A stretch of DNA of 64,000 nt from Candidatus Saccharimonadota bacterium (GCA_905372095.1 CAJPNK010000001.1:386366-450365), one strand, 5' to 3'. Shown: positions 8,078 through 17,771, counted from the first letter of the stretch. Numbers and translations: made by a program. Notes: a model not told the origin generated them from the sequence alone.

Positions 8078-9562
8078 ATGATACGATTCCGCAACACTCT
8101 GACGCGTCGGTTTGATGATTTTACTCCGCTATCGTCTGATAGAGTGACTTTATATACTTGCGGACCGACTGTCTACGATGATTTACATGTCGGTAACTGG
8201 GCAGCCTACGTCTATTGGGATACGCTAGTTCGGACATTGCAAATTGACGGCTATACGGTTGATCGCGTGATGAATATAACCGATGTTGGGCATTTGGTTA
8301 GTGATGCAGACGAAGGTGAGGATAAGCTTGAAAAGGGCGCTCGCCGTGATGGAAAAACTGCTTGGGAAATCGCTGAATACTACACGCAACATTTTCTTGA
8401 CGGCATGAAAGCGCTCAATCTTATTCCACCGACGCATATAGCCAAAGCGACTGACTACATTTCGCAGCAGATTTCTTTGCTGCGGGCTCTTAAACAGCGC
8501 GGCTGCACCTATCAAACCAGTGACGGTATTTATTTTGATACTAGTACTTTTCCGCGTTACGCCGACTTTGCGCAGCTTGATTTGAGCGCCCAAAAAGCTG
8601 GCGCTCGCGTCGATGCTAATAGTGAGAAGCGTCAACCGTGGGATTTCGCGCTCTGGAAATTTACCGAGAAAGGCAAAGTGCGCGATATGGAGTGGGAGAC
8701 GCCTGCTGATTTGCTAGATACGCCACCAGAAGATAACAAGCCAGTCATGGGCTTTCCTGGTTGGCACTTGGAATGCTCGGCTATCGCCATGAGCTTGCTC
8801 GGCAAGACAATCGATATTCATACTGGCGGAATTGATCACATCCCGGTGCATCACACTAACGAAATCGCCCAGAGTGAAGCGGCAACTGGCCAAAGGTTTG
8901 CGAACTTTTGGCTGCACTGCAACCACCTGAAGATTAATGGCGGCAAAATCAGCAAATCCCTCGGTAATGGCTACACGCTTGGTGATCTAAAGCGGCATGG
9001 TTTCTCAGCGATGGATTTGCGAATGTTTATTTTGCAGGGACATTATTCTAATGAAGGTAATTTTTCATTCGAGAATTTGCAGGCAGCGCACAACCGGCTG
9101 CAACATTGGCGCGACGTGGCTTGCTTGCGACATCAAGTTCACGATCGCTTACATAGCGATACCGAGAACAACGATTTACGACATGATTTCTCGCCAAGCG
9201 CGGCTATTGGCGCTGTCAAAGAAGCGTTAAACGATAACTTAGAAACGCCACGGGCGCTAGCTATTGTCGATAAAGCCTTAACTGAACTCGACAAAAAACC
9301 ACCGCAGAAAGTCTATCGAGCTGGATTAATCGAATTTTTAGAGTTTGTTGATGCGGCATTGGGGCTTGAGCTGTTGGACTCAACTCCCGATATTGATGAT
9401 GAATGTAAGCGGCTATTGGTAGAACGCCGCCGTGCTCGCGATAACAAGAATTGGGTAAATTCCGATGAATTACGCGATGAGCTGCTCAATGAATACGGTG
9501 TAGTTGTCAAAGATACTGCACATGATACTTTATGGGCGTATGCTGACGAAAAACCAGAGTAG
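8078..9562 (+). CDS. cysS: Cysteinyl-tRNA synthetase
   Basis: A 494-residue class I aminoacyl-tRNA synthetase that charges tRNA-Cys (its tRNA gene is at 50444). The HIGH-type motif is HVGN, the KMSKS loop is KISKS, and the catalytic zinc ligands are visible as the Cys of LYTCGPTVYDD, the Cys of WHLECSA and the His in VHHTNEIAQSE. The zinc site that selects cysteine is thus kept. A TAAAAT at 8065-8070, 7 nt before the ATG, is the likely -10 of a leaderless transcript. Confidence 0.97.
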   Translation: MIRFRNTLTRRFDDFTPLSSDRVTLYTCGPTVYDDLHVGNWAAYVYWDTLVRTLQIDGYTVDRVMNITDVGHLVSDADEGEDKLEKGARRDGKTAWEIAEYYTQHFLDGMKALNLIPPTHIAKATDYISQQISLLRALKQRGCTYQTSDGIYFDTSTFPRYADFAQLDLSAQKAGARVDANSEKRQPWDFALWKFTEKGKVRDMEWETPADLLDTPPEDNKPVMGFPGWHLECSAIAMSLLGKTIDIHTGGIDHIPVHHTNEIAQSEAATGQRFANFWLHCNHLKINGGKISKSLGNGYTLGDLKRHGFSAMDLRMFILQGHYSNEGNFSFENLQAAHNRLQHWRDVACLRHQVHDRLHSDTENNDLRHDFSPSAAIGAVKEALNDNLETPRALAIVDKALTELDKKPPQKVYRAGLIEFLEFVDAALGLELLDSTPDIDDECKRLLVERRRARDNKNWVNSDELRDELLNEYGVVVKDTAHDTLWAYADEKPE

Positions 9563-9620
9563 ACTCAAGTGTTTAAAAGATTCTTTTTGAATGGCGTGAG
9601 CTGGCTAGGCCAATCCTTTA

Positions 9621-10793
9621 CTAGGCTTCAGCTTCTGATTTAGCTGCCTCTGGTTTACTTTTTTCGCGGCGAACACGCTTGAGCAGGCGAGCAAGCTTTG
9701 TTGGTTTGGCAGTTGGTTCTTCGCGGCGTTCGACCTTGATATATTCAGTAGCGAGCACTTTGGCACAGCCAGCTATCGGTATCGAGATAATACCGCCAAC
9801 CATACCGAACATGTACAGTCCTATAGTTACCGCCATCAAAACCATTAGCGGCGAAAGTTCAATACGCTTGGATTGAATGGTTGGCGAAATTACATTATTC
9901 TCAATCTGCTGATAAATGATGAAGTAAATACCAAAAGCTATCGCTGCTGGCATACTGTTAATTGCCAGTAATGCAAAGACGATAATGCCGCCAATTCCTG
10001 CGCCGAACATTGGGATCAGCGACAAGATGAACATGATAGCAATCGTTGGCAAAGCAATGTTTGCTGGTACTGCTGGAAAAATTTGACTCAAGATAAATAC
10101 TGTTAAGCCGGCAAAAGCACCATCTAAACCCGAAACGATCAATTGTCCGCTCACATATCCAGAGATTACTGCATTCATTCGCCGAAAGATGATCCGATGG
10201 TGCTGCATTCGCTTGTCGTTGCTATATAATCCCCAGAAGTATCGCGACCAGCGCGGCCCTTCGACTAGCATTAGGAATGTTAGAACTAGCGCTAGCGAAG
10301 CCTCGGTGATTAGCGACATTGTTGTTCCGACGCCGCTGAGAAAGTTCTGTCCAAAGTTTGCCAGCCACGACGTTGCATTTCCTTGTATTGAAACAACCAT
10401 TTGATCAATCTGCGATTCTAAATGATAACGCGATACTATAGCACCAAAGCCCTTCCATTGCGCCGACATTGTTCGTATCGTATCGGGCAGAGTTTGTAAA
10501 AAGCTAATTGTTTGCTGAACTATTGGCGGCACTGCCAAAAACAGAATTGCCGCTAGTATTGCTACAATAACGATAAAAGCGATAGCTGTACTGAGGGTTC
10601 GGCTGCGGTTGGGCAGTTTATTAGCCAACCAGCTGACTGGCCCATTGAGAGCTAGTGCTAAGAATGCTGCCGCTCCAATAATTACTAACGCTGTACGAGC
10701 ATTCCAAATTAATAAGCCTGCTAACCCAAAGCCGATTACTACCAGCCAAAAACGTACGAATGTTATAGTGTCTATCTCGATTTTAACCTTCAT
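9621..10793 (-). CDS. AI-2E family (PerM-like) transporter
   Basis: A 390-residue polytopic membrane protein of the AI-2E/PerM family. Two N-terminal helices, a long middle segment and a C-terminal block of helices with the conserved FGAGIGGIIV and QQIENNVISPTIQSK motifs are visible. A highly charged cytoplasmic tail follows. Members export small molecules or act as Na+/H+ antiporters; the substrate is not predictable. TATACT at 10800-10805 lies 6 nt before the ATG. It is divergent from the P-type ATPase with only 53 bp between start codons. Confidence 0.88.
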   Translation of the reverse strand: MKVKIEIDTITFVRFWLVVIGFGLAGLLIWNARTALVIIGAAAFLALALNGPVSWLANKLPNRSRTLSTAIAFIVIVAILAAILFLAVPPIVQQTISFLQTLPDTIRTMSAQWKGFGAIVSRYHLESQIDQMVVSIQGNATSWLANFGQNFLSGVGTTMSLITEASLALVLTFLMLVEGPRWSRYFWGLYSNDKRMQHHRIIFRRMNAVISGYVSGQLIVSGLDGAFAGLTVFILSQIFPAVPANIALPTIAIMFILSLIPMFGAGIGGIIVFALLAINSMPAAIAFGIYFIIYQQIENNVISPTIQSKRIELSPLMVLMAVTIGLYMFGMVGGIISIPIAGCAKVLATEYIKVERREEPTAKPTKLARLLKRVRREKSKPEAAKSEAEA

Positions 10794-10846
10794 ATTTTCA
10801 GTATAGCGCTTTATTGTTAAAAACTAAAATTTGCTATAATGTGCTT
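10794..10846. promoter_or_regulatory. Compact divergent leaderless promoter pair
   Basis: A minus-strand TATACT (10800-10805) and a plus-strand TATAAT (10835-10840) each end 6 nt before their start codon. Each -35 region must lie within or beside the other promoter, so the two genes may compete for polymerase. Confidence 0.7.
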
Positions 10847-13432
10847 ATGGCTTTTTACGATAAAACCATTAAAGAAACACTAGTTGAGCTTGAATCAACC
10901 ACCAAAGGGTTATCCGATATCGAGAGCGATGAACGGTTACGCCATTACGGCTTAAACACGATTAAGGTTAAGTCTGACCCGCTTTGGCGTAAAATTGTTG
11001 AGCCGTTCAAGTCGGTTTTTATGGCAGTGCTGATAGTGGCGGCAATTGTTAGTTTGTGGCACAAGTCGTATTTTGATGCTGGGTTGATTATTTTTATCAT
11101 GGCGGTGAACGCAATTATTTATTATGTGCAACGGTTTTCGACTGAGCGGATTTTGCGATCGCTGCAAAAACAGTCTGTGGCTGAAGTCGAGGTATTGCGA
11201 AAAGGGCGGCGTGAGATGATTGCTGCGACACTGTTAGTTCCAGGCGACGTGATAATCCTTGATGAGGGCGATAAAATTCCTGCTGATGCCCGCATGCTAG
11301 AGGCGCGCTCTTTTCGTGTTGATGAATCGCAATTAACTGGCGAATCGCTACCAATCGAAAAAACTTGCACTGTCCTGCCGAGCGACCGCGAAATTTACGA
11401 ACAATCCAACATGGTTTTTCAAGGTTCATTTGTCGTTGGCGGTACTGCCATGGCGATAGTAACCGCTACTGCTAACGATACCGAGTTTGGTCGTTTGAGC
11501 GATTTATCGTCTGGTGACCATAATGTCAATCCTGTACAGCAGAAAATCGATAGGCTTATCACGCGTATAGTGGCTGTTATCTTGGGCATTGCTTTATTTG
11601 CTTTTTGGTTGGCGCTAGCTCGCGGTGTTGAGTGGAGCGAAGCTTTGCGCTTTGTGATTGCTCTCAGTGTTAGTGCAGTACCCGAGAACTTACCAATTGC
11701 TATATCAGTCATTTTGGTATTAGCAATGCGCCGGATGGCTCGCCGCAAAGCATTGGTACGAACTATGGGTTCGATCGAGTCAATCGGTGCTATCACGACT
11801 ATCGCTACTGATAAAACCGGCACGCTAACACGCAACAAATTATCTGTTCAAGAAATTTGGCACCCGCGCCACAACGAAAAACGCGTTTTGCAGACACTCG
11901 CTGCTAGCACGCTGCTAGGCCAGAGAAAAACTGCCGATCCACTTGATAAAGCTTTTGCTTCGTTTATTAATTCGTCCGAAACGGCTCCCAAACTTGGCCA
12001 GCCTTTGCGGGAATTTACATTTGAGCATTCAATGGCAATGAGCGGCAATTTGCGACATGATGGCGCTAAGTATGCTCTAGCTGTCAAAGGTGCGCCAGAG
12101 AAAATCGTTGACCATTGCGATATCACCGAAGGCGAACGCGAGAAAGCTTTAGTTGAATTACATCATCTGACTGGACTTGGTTTCCGGGTAATTGCGCTAG
12201 CGCATGCGTCGCTCAGTAAACCAATTGATTCGCTTGAAAACATTCCGGATAATACGCCGCTGGTTTTTGATGGTTTTGTCGGCGTGGCAGATACACTGCG
12301 ACCAGAAGCCAAAGGCGCCATTGCTCGCGCGCAAGCCGCTGGCATCAGCGTGCGTATGGTCACTGGCGACCACTTCGAGACAGCTTATCATATCGGTAAG
12401 CAGCTTGGCCTAGTCGAGCATCGCAACCAAGTCTTTGATAGCCGGCAGATTATTACATTGTCTGACGACGAACTAGCTGAAAGGCTGCGTACTATCCGTG
12501 TTTGCGCGCGCGTTTTGCCCGAGCATAAGCATCGCATCCTTGAAGTGCTTAAGCGCGATAATATCACTGCCATGACTGGCGACGGCGTCAACGACATTCC
12601 AGCGCTGACTAATTCTCATGTCGGTGTCGCTATGGGGGCGGGGGCGCAAATCGCCAAGGATGCGGGCGATATTATCTTGCTTGATAATAACTTTCGCTCA
12701 ATCGTTTCGGCTATTCACGAGGGTAGAACTGTTTACGCCAATATCAAGCGCATGGTAACGTATCTGTTAGCGACTAATCTCGGCGAGGTTATCGTGTCGC
12801 TGGGCGCGTTGATCTCCGGTTTACCGCTGCCGCTGGCGCCTGTACAGATTTTATGGGTTAATTTAGTCACTGATAGCGCTATGGTAATTCCGATTGGACT
12901 GGAGCCGGGCGAGACTCGGAATATGCTAGAGAAGCCAAAACGCGCTAACGCGCCGTTACTCAGTAAATTTATGACTTCACGAATATTGTTGATTGCTATA
13001 ATTATGTCATCAATGACGCTGGGATTTTATATTTATTTCAATCAACGCTTTGGTGCTGACTATGCTCAGACGATTGCTTTTTGTTCGCTGGTAACCGCAC
13101 AGTGGGCTAGCGCTATCGAGGCGCGCAGTGATTACGAATCATTGATCGGTCGTCTACGCAAGCGGAACGCACCGTTCATTGTTGGACTAATCATCGCTGT
13201 CACGCTGCAGATTGCCGCCCTGGCTACGCCGCTTGGACGGTTGCTGCATATTACGCCAGTAGACAACACGCATCTTCTCTTAGTGACTGTCTCTGCTCTC
13301 ATTATACCTATCGTCTTGATTGAACTGCACAAATGGGTAGGGCGAAAGTTCTTTGGTAAGCGACCGAATCTTCAGCGAATTACCAAGCGTCTTAAACGGC
13401 CGCTCAAGAAAAATAAAAAGTTTGCTAATTAA
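10847..13432 (+). CDS. P-type cation-transporting ATPase (P2-like)
   Basis: An 861-residue P-type ATPase. An N-terminal cation-ATPase domain is followed by the actuator loop with TGES, the phosphorylation motif DKTGTLT, the ATP-binding KGAPEK motif and the hinge TGDGVNDIPAL. Ten or so membrane helices are likely. The M4 ion-binding motif reads PENLP instead of the PEGLP usual in Ca2+ pumps. Ca2+, Mn2+ or Na+ export is possible; the ion is unknown. The ORF extends upstream to 10814, but TATAAT 6 nt before the ATG at 10847 fixes the start. Its stop overlaps the convergent SulP gene by 4 nt. Confidence 0.93.
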   Translation: MAFYDKTIKETLVELESTTKGLSDIESDERLRHYGLNTIKVKSDPLWRKIVEPFKSVFMAVLIVAAIVSLWHKSYFDAGLIIFIMAVNAIIYYVQRFSTERILRSLQKQSVAEVEVLRKGRREMIAATLLVPGDVIILDEGDKIPADARMLEARSFRVDESQLTGESLPIEKTCTVLPSDREIYEQSNMVFQGSFVVGGTAMAIVTATANDTEFGRLSDLSSGDHNVNPVQQKIDRLITRIVAVILGIALFAFWLALARGVEWSEALRFVIALSVSAVPENLPIAISVILVLAMRRMARRKALVRTMGSIESIGAITTIATDKTGTLTRNKLSVQEIWHPRHNEKRVLQTLAASTLLGQRKTADPLDKAFASFINSSETAPKLGQPLREFTFEHSMAMSGNLRHDGAKYALAVKGAPEKIVDHCDITEGEREKALVELHHLTGLGFRVIALAHASLSKPIDSLENIPDNTPLVFDGFVGVADTLRPEAKGAIARAQAAGISVRMVTGDHFETAYHIGKQLGLVEHRNQVFDSRQIITLSDDELAERLRTIRVCARVLPEHKHRILEVLKRDNITAMTGDGVNDIPALTNSHVGVAMGAGAQIAKDAGDIILLDNNFRSIVSAIHEGRTVYANIKRMVTYLLATNLGEVIVSLGALISGLPLPLAPVQILWVNLVTDSAMVIPIGLEPGETRNMLEKPKRANAPLLSKFMTSRILLIAIIMSSMTLGFYIYFNQRFGADYAQTIAFCSLVTAQWASAIEARSDYESLIGRLRKRNAPFIVGLIIAVTLQIAALATPLGRLLHITPVDNTHLLLVTVSALIIPIVLIELHKWVGRKFFGKRPNLQRITKRLKRPLKKNKKFAN

Positions 13433-15468
13433 TTCCGGCGTTTGATATGTCCACGCAATAGTTCTAAATCAGCTAAATCTTTACGACGAGCCATCTTTCG
13501 TTTGGCAGCGATCAGCCGGTCGGTCGAGACCACGGGTATCCCATCGATGGTTTGCATACCTCGCTGTAATGCTGTCAAGGAATTACCCATCCAACTTTTT
13601 AGCAGATTGTATTGTTCATGTACCAAAATTCGCTTGCCGCTAGTTAGTGTCACCTCGCGCCAATGTTTCTTGCGTGCAAAACGGTCATAAACTTCGCGCG
13701 ATACTACTAAATCAACATTAGGTGTATCGCGCAAATGCATCATATCAAGCACGGCGCCGCCGACCACGATATACGAATCGCTAGCGATTTTAAGGTCTCT
13801 GATCATTTCAATTGCCGAAGCCTGTTTCTGATGCGCCAATGCCAGAGACAATGTTGTGTAAATGTTGCGGCTACCAATTATATCGGTAATGCCATAGATA
13901 TCAAACTGGCTGCGCAATCCCGGTGATACGTGCGCAAAAGCAATCGCGATACCATCTTCGCCAAGCTCGCGGTACAAACGTTTGAGCGCTTCAACCGCTG
14001 TATAGTCGATATCATCAATCGCTCCGGCATCAATCACCACGTATGTTACTGGATGTTTAGCGCGATGAATAGCTCGCCGTAACCGTTCAGCGAAATAATT
14101 AATATTCTCGAAAAAAAGCGATTCGCCGAATGCATAAACTAATGTATCTTTTGGCAAAGAGCCTATCTTATCTTTTACCCGATCAGCCGCCCATGATGAC
14201 AGCTCACCATCGCGCAGCAGCACAGCGTCATCAGGGTGGTACTGCCGACGCAATCGCTCCATCAGCGAGGCTGCTACCGCTACCAAAATACCTAACTGTA
14301 CGCCGAATAGTACCGTACAAGCTAGAGCAACTAGCGCGATCATAAACTCCTCATGATGGACAGCCCACAAATAGTGCAATTCACGAAAACGAATCAAGCG
14401 TAAACCTGCCGTACAAACTATCGCTGCTAGTGCTGCTAGCGGCACGTAGTGTAACAAAGTACCGCCAAAAACGATCAACGCCATCATTGCTAAGCTGGCA
14501 ACAATACCGCTCAATTGCGAACGCATGCCTAGCGAGTCGGCTAACTGGCTGCGTGGCGGCGAGGCACTAACGGTATAGCCGCGGAATAGAGCTGAAGCAA
14601 CATTAGCTATTCCAAGGGCTGCCGTATCTTGGTTGGTCTGGATTTTATCGTCATGTTCGCTACCAATGGAACGCGCCGTCATGGAACTCTGGACTAGTAC
14701 TACGAGCGCAATTGATAATACGGTTGGCATAATTGTATTTAGCATCTCGAGCGACACCGTGGGCACTATTAAGTTTGGCATATTGCTTGGTAGCGAACCT
14801 AAAAACTCTACGCCGTACGCATCGACGTGAAATACTATTGCAAATACTACAGCCATAGCGATACCGATTAGTTCGCTCGGTATTCGCGATGATCGCCAAA
14901 ACAACACTACACCTAGCACCAAGAGCGCTAGCGTAGCGGTCATCCAGTTGATTGAACCAGCTTGCGCGGTAATTGACGCTAAATGACTCCAGAAACCGCC
15001 TGATGCTTTCAAGCCTAGTAGAGCTGGTATCTGTGTAACAATTAGTTGTACTCCTACGCCTGCCATGAAACCAATCATCACTGGCCGCGACACCAGATCT
15101 GCCAAAAAGCCAAATTTGAATAGCCCCAGCAATAGTAGTAGAATGCCTGATAGTAACGTCATCGCTGCGATCACATTAACATATTCTGGCGTACCTGTTT
15201 GCGCCACTAACACTGCACCTGACGCTAGTAGAATGGTCGTCGCTGAATCTGCGCCAACCACCAATCGATGTGAGTATCCCAACAACCCAAATACTAGCGC
15301 GCCAATAATTGTCGTATATAAGCCAGTCTCGGGCGGCAGTCCGACGATTACCGAAAAAGCCAACGCATTGGGAACATTCACGACGGCTATCAACAACGCG
15401 GTTATGATATCATGCCGCAAATAAGATTTCTTGTACCGCAATATGCTCGGCAGAGACACTTTTCGCAT
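13429..15468 (-). CDS. SulP anion transporter with STAS and C-terminal nucleotidyltransferase-like domain
   Basis: A 679-residue protein. Residues ~15-400 form the SulP transporter (about 10-12 helices; GLPPETGLYTTIIGALVFGL is the conserved early motif). A STAS domain follows at ~430-540. The last ~120 residues are unusual: IVVGGAVLDMMHLRDTPNVDLVV and a late MARRKDLADLELL resemble the minimal nucleotidyltransferase fold, where GG is followed by a DxD-type pair and a closing KDLxDxE helix. The first Asp of the pair is Asn here, so catalysis is doubtful. The ATG at 15468 is chosen because TATAAT lies 4 nt upstream. Confidence 0.87.
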   Translation of the reverse strand: MRKVSLPSILRYKKSYLRHDIITALLIAVVNVPNALAFSVIVGLPPETGLYTTIIGALVFGLLGYSHRLVVGADSATTILLASGAVLVAQTGTPEYVNVIAAMTLLSGILLLLLGLFKFGFLADLVSRPVMIGFMAGVGVQLIVTQIPALLGLKASGGFWSHLASITAQAGSINWMTATLALLVLGVVLFWRSSRIPSELIGIAMAVVFAIVFHVDAYGVEFLGSLPSNMPNLIVPTVSLEMLNTIMPTVLSIALVVLVQSSMTARSIGSEHDDKIQTNQDTAALGIANVASALFRGYTVSASPPRSQLADSLGMRSQLSGIVASLAMMALIVFGGTLLHYVPLAALAAIVCTAGLRLIRFRELHYLWAVHHEEFMIALVALACTVLFGVQLGILVAVAASLMERLRRQYHPDDAVLLRDGELSSWAADRVKDKIGSLPKDTLVYAFGESLFFENINYFAERLRRAIHRAKHPVTYVVIDAGAIDDIDYTAVEALKRLYRELGEDGIAIAFAHVSPGLRSQFDIYGITDIIGSRNIYTTLSLALAHQKQASAIEMIRDLKIASDSYIVVGGAVLDMMHLRDTPNVDLVVSREVYDRFARKKHWREVTLTSGKRILVHEQYNLLKSWMGNSLTALQRGMQTIDGIPVVSTDRLIAAKRKMARRKDLADLELLRGHIKRRN

Positions 15469-15556
15469 ATTTATTATACTAATGGTATTTGGGGGTGGCG
15501 TCAATAAAACAAAGCAAACTATGAATTTGCTAAATGTTGATACGATTCATAAAAAT

Positions 15557-15589
15557 AAACCGCTTAGATTATCCAGATCTGAGCGGTTT
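15557..15589. terminator. Strong hairpin upstream of the SulP gene
   Basis: Arms AAACCGCTTAGAT and ATCTGAGCGGTTT (one G-T pair) with a 7-nt loop, followed on the plus strand by CGGTGGTTTTT. It may mark the edge of the defence island. The rest of 15505-15852 shows a second short hairpin (15677-15693) and no gene. Confidence 0.45.
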
Positions 15590-15800
15590 CGGTGGTTTTT
15601 AATTTGTGTAATTTAGCCACAAATCTTGAACGAAATTTGAACCTAGTTCAAGAACTATGTTTGAAACAACTTCGCCCGCTGGCGCTGCCAGCGATGCAAA
15701 CCAATCCCCATTTTCTGTAGTATTATTGAGATTTCGGCGGTGTGATTTTTAGAAAATTATATTTGGTTTGATTTGTTTACTGTCTTGTTAAAGCAAGCCA

Positions 15801-15844
15801 GACGTAGCCGCGCTCAGCAAAGCCGAGTTGAGCGCTTTAGCGTC
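15801..15844 (-). terminator. Hairpin just downstream of the CBASS operon
   Basis: GACG/CGTC closes a stem whose inner 7-bp part is GCGCTCA/TGAGCGC. It begins 9 nt after the SLATT stop. There is no clear U tract, so termination is uncertain. Confidence 0.35.
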
Positions 15845-15852
15845 CGAAATCT

Positions 15853-16422
15853 CTACTTTGTCAGTCGTAGTTCCTTTGGAAGCAGACTGTCTACTTGCTT
15901 GTCAGACCAAACATTTTCATCATCCTCAGTCAATTTTAGGCTCTTCATTGCTTTTTGATAATCTTTGATAGACGTTTGCAGGGAAAGGTCTGCTATCATC
16001 TGGTATTCACGCAGTAGCTCGTCGCGCTTACGCTCAATTTCGTCTTTGCTAATAGTTCCTTTCATCAAATCGGCGACGAGCGGCTTGTATCTGTCGCGTA
16101 GCGACATATATTTCAAAGCGGAATTTTTGTGGGCAGTTGTATCCGACTCAGTAACGAACGTAAGGTGACTGATTAGTAGCACTATCTCCGCTGCTGTCAG
16201 CCCGGCGCCAATGTAACCAAGTATCGGATTATTAACCCACATCGCCTGAACGACAAAAATAGTCAAGACGAGTGCAATGACAACGATATTCAGGATTTTG
16301 AAAATAGTAATTCGACGACTCTTACGCTCGACGGCCATTTCGTGAGTCTTATGCGATAGTACAGTATTCGCAAAGCACTGGCGGACTATCGCAAGGTTTT
16401 CTCGATCAACTTTAGTTTTCAC
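15853..16422 (-). CDS. SLATT-domain two-TM effector of a CBASS-type system
   Basis: A 189-residue membrane protein with two adjacent helices (about 38-61 and 66-90) and a long, charged helical C-terminal part with RYKPLVADLMKG. This is the layout of SLATT proteins (SMODS and SLOG-associating 2TM effectors), which are thought to open membrane pores when they bind a cyclic nucleotide, killing or arresting the infected cell. The frame extends to 16446 as TTG, but a GTG at 16422 has AGGAAG 3 nt upstream and overlaps the CD-NTase stop by 11 nt. Tight coupling to the CD-NTase supports an enzyme-effector pair. Confidence 0.8.
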   Translation of the reverse strand: MKTKVDRENLAIVRQCFANTVLSHKTHEMAVERKSRRITIFKILNIVVIALVLTIFVVQAMWVNNPILGYIGAGLTAAEIVLLISHLTFVTESDTTAHKNSALKYMSLRDRYKPLVADLMKGTISKDEIERKRDELLREYQMIADLSLQTSIKDYQKAMKSLKLTEDDENVWSDKQVDSLLPKELRLTK

Positions 16423-17680
16423 GTTCTTCCTCGCTAATCGGCACAAACTGCATGGCTCGTGCTACGCATACGCCATTCAAGATAGCATAACATTCGGCGT
16501 AGTGCGTACCGATATATTTCGATGACTCGTTATGTGTCAAGCCACCCTTTGTAATTTTGCCGCGCAAATCATTCGCGATACGGGCGGCAGCGCCAAAGTT
16601 GCGTATTTTCCATAACATTTGGCTACCCTGTGGTGCACCGTTTACAGTAAATGTAATACTAAGATGTTTTGGTATCTTAAGATATTTATTTATAAACTCC
16701 TGTAATGGGCGAGTAATGAACCCTTTACCAGAAATAGTGGCCGAGATGCTCAGCTGGTTAGCAGGGTCTATTCTGACCGGGTACAAATCTTCTATAAACT
16801 CTTCATTCTCATGTGTATCGATGGCCATAAGTTGGCGAACTTTCATCAAGTTTTTGTCGTAAGCTGGAAATACTCTATTGCCAAATACCTTGCGCCACTC
16901 ATTACAGGCGTCTGCGAACTTCTCATTCTCTTCATACTCAATCGCTTTCGCTGATCTGCTTAGCGCTGTCTGAATCTGGGAAACGTCTTTGTCGGACGCG
17001 GTTGCGAACCAGCCAAAGAATGAATGGATAATCATGGCCCAGGTTTTGCCCGATACATCGTAGGTCTCAAGAAAGCTAAGACAAGCTTGCTCAACTTCAA
17101 ACGATTTGATTGATAGCGATTTAGTTTCTATGCGCCACCGCTTAATAATTTTGATGAGCTTTCGAGCTTTTCCTCCGGTGTTAGTATTTGCGTCGCTCAC
17201 CGCATCCAGGTCGGCTCGCGCATCGAATGATTCCCAGCTTCCGCCATCTTCGCTATTAGGTATCATGAACACATCACCAACATCGAAAGCTGGTAGAAGC
17301 TCTACATTGTGCTTGCCGTCAGAGAACTTGATTAGTACGACCTTGCCCCATGCAGAGATTTTTTCGGTTGTGGTGTATTTCTTGCTAAGTCTTGTCCTGA
17401 TATCTTGCAAAAGTGCTGAAGGTCCGTTGCCAGAATAGTTATAATACTGGTCAAAAGTCTCTGCTGGAATCTTGAATAACAAGTCAACATCTGTGGGCGG
17501 ACGTATGTTCGTCTTTTTGCCATACGAGCCAATTAATAGTTTTGTACTACCAGTGTATTTTGTGTCGTAAAACTGGTCATGTAGATATTCGGCTACCCCC
17601 GTGGATTTTATACTGGCGTCTTTTTTCTGGTTTTTAGTCAATTTGAGACGGCGTAACATCTCCTCAAAATGCTCGTTCAT
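16412..17680 (-). CDS. CD-NTase (SMODS) with AGS-C sensor domain
   Basis: A 422-residue cGAS/DncV-like nucleotidyltransferase, which would make a cyclic oligonucleotide alarm signal during phage infection. The active site is clear: G51-S52 in the GSYGKKTN loop, D64 and D66 in PPTDVDLLF, and the third acidic residue E127 in NVELLPAF. Residues ~300-420 match the adenylyl/guanylyl-and-SMODS C-terminal sensor (AGS-C), seen in LWKIRNFGAAAR, LRGKI and YIGTHYAECY. The start is an ATG with GAGGGAAG upstream. It is co-transcribed with the SLATT effector and divergent from a LexA-like repressor. No E1/E2/JAB or HORMA genes are adjacent, so this would be a minimal (type I) CBASS. Confidence 0.88.
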   Translation of the reverse strand: MNEHFEEMLRRLKLTKNQKKDASIKSTGVAEYLHDQFYDTKYTGSTKLLIGSYGKKTNIRPPTDVDLLFKIPAETFDQYYNYSGNGPSALLQDIRTRLSKKYTTTEKISAWGKVVLIKFSDGKHNVELLPAFDVGDVFMIPNSEDGGSWESFDARADLDAVSDANTNTGGKARKLIKIIKRWRIETKSLSIKSFEVEQACLSFLETYDVSGKTWAMIIHSFFGWFATASDKDVSQIQTALSRSAKAIEYEENEKFADACNEWRKVFGNRVFPAYDKNLMKVRQLMAIDTHENEEFIEDLYPVRIDPANQLSISATISGKGFITRPLQEFINKYLKIPKHLSITFTVNGAPQGSQMLWKIRNFGAAARIANDLRGKITKGGLTHNESSKYIGTHYAECYAILNGVCVARAMQFVPISEEEREN

Positions 17681-17727
17681 TTTATTCTTCCCTCACTTTG
17701 GTTAAACGGCTTATGTATATTACTTTG

Positions 17728-17765
17728 GAAAACTTATTGTTTAGGTTTTCTTTAGGTATTATAAT
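17728..17765 (+). promoter_or_regulatory. Promoter and candidate operator between CBASS and the LexA-like gene
   Basis: -35 TTGTTT (17737-17742), 17-nt spacer and -10 TATAAT (17760-17765), 6 nt before the LexA-like ATG. An inverted repeat GAAAAC (17728-17733)/GTTTTC (17745-17750) covers the -35, and TTTAGGT occurs twice in 17741-17757. These are operator candidates that could repress both directions. Confidence 0.55.
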
Positions 17766-17771
17766 GGAAAT

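Noticed and set aside
15853..16422. SLATT protein as a plain holin or unrelated membrane protein
   Set aside because: The overlap with a CD-NTase and the long helical cytoplasmic tail fit SLATT better.
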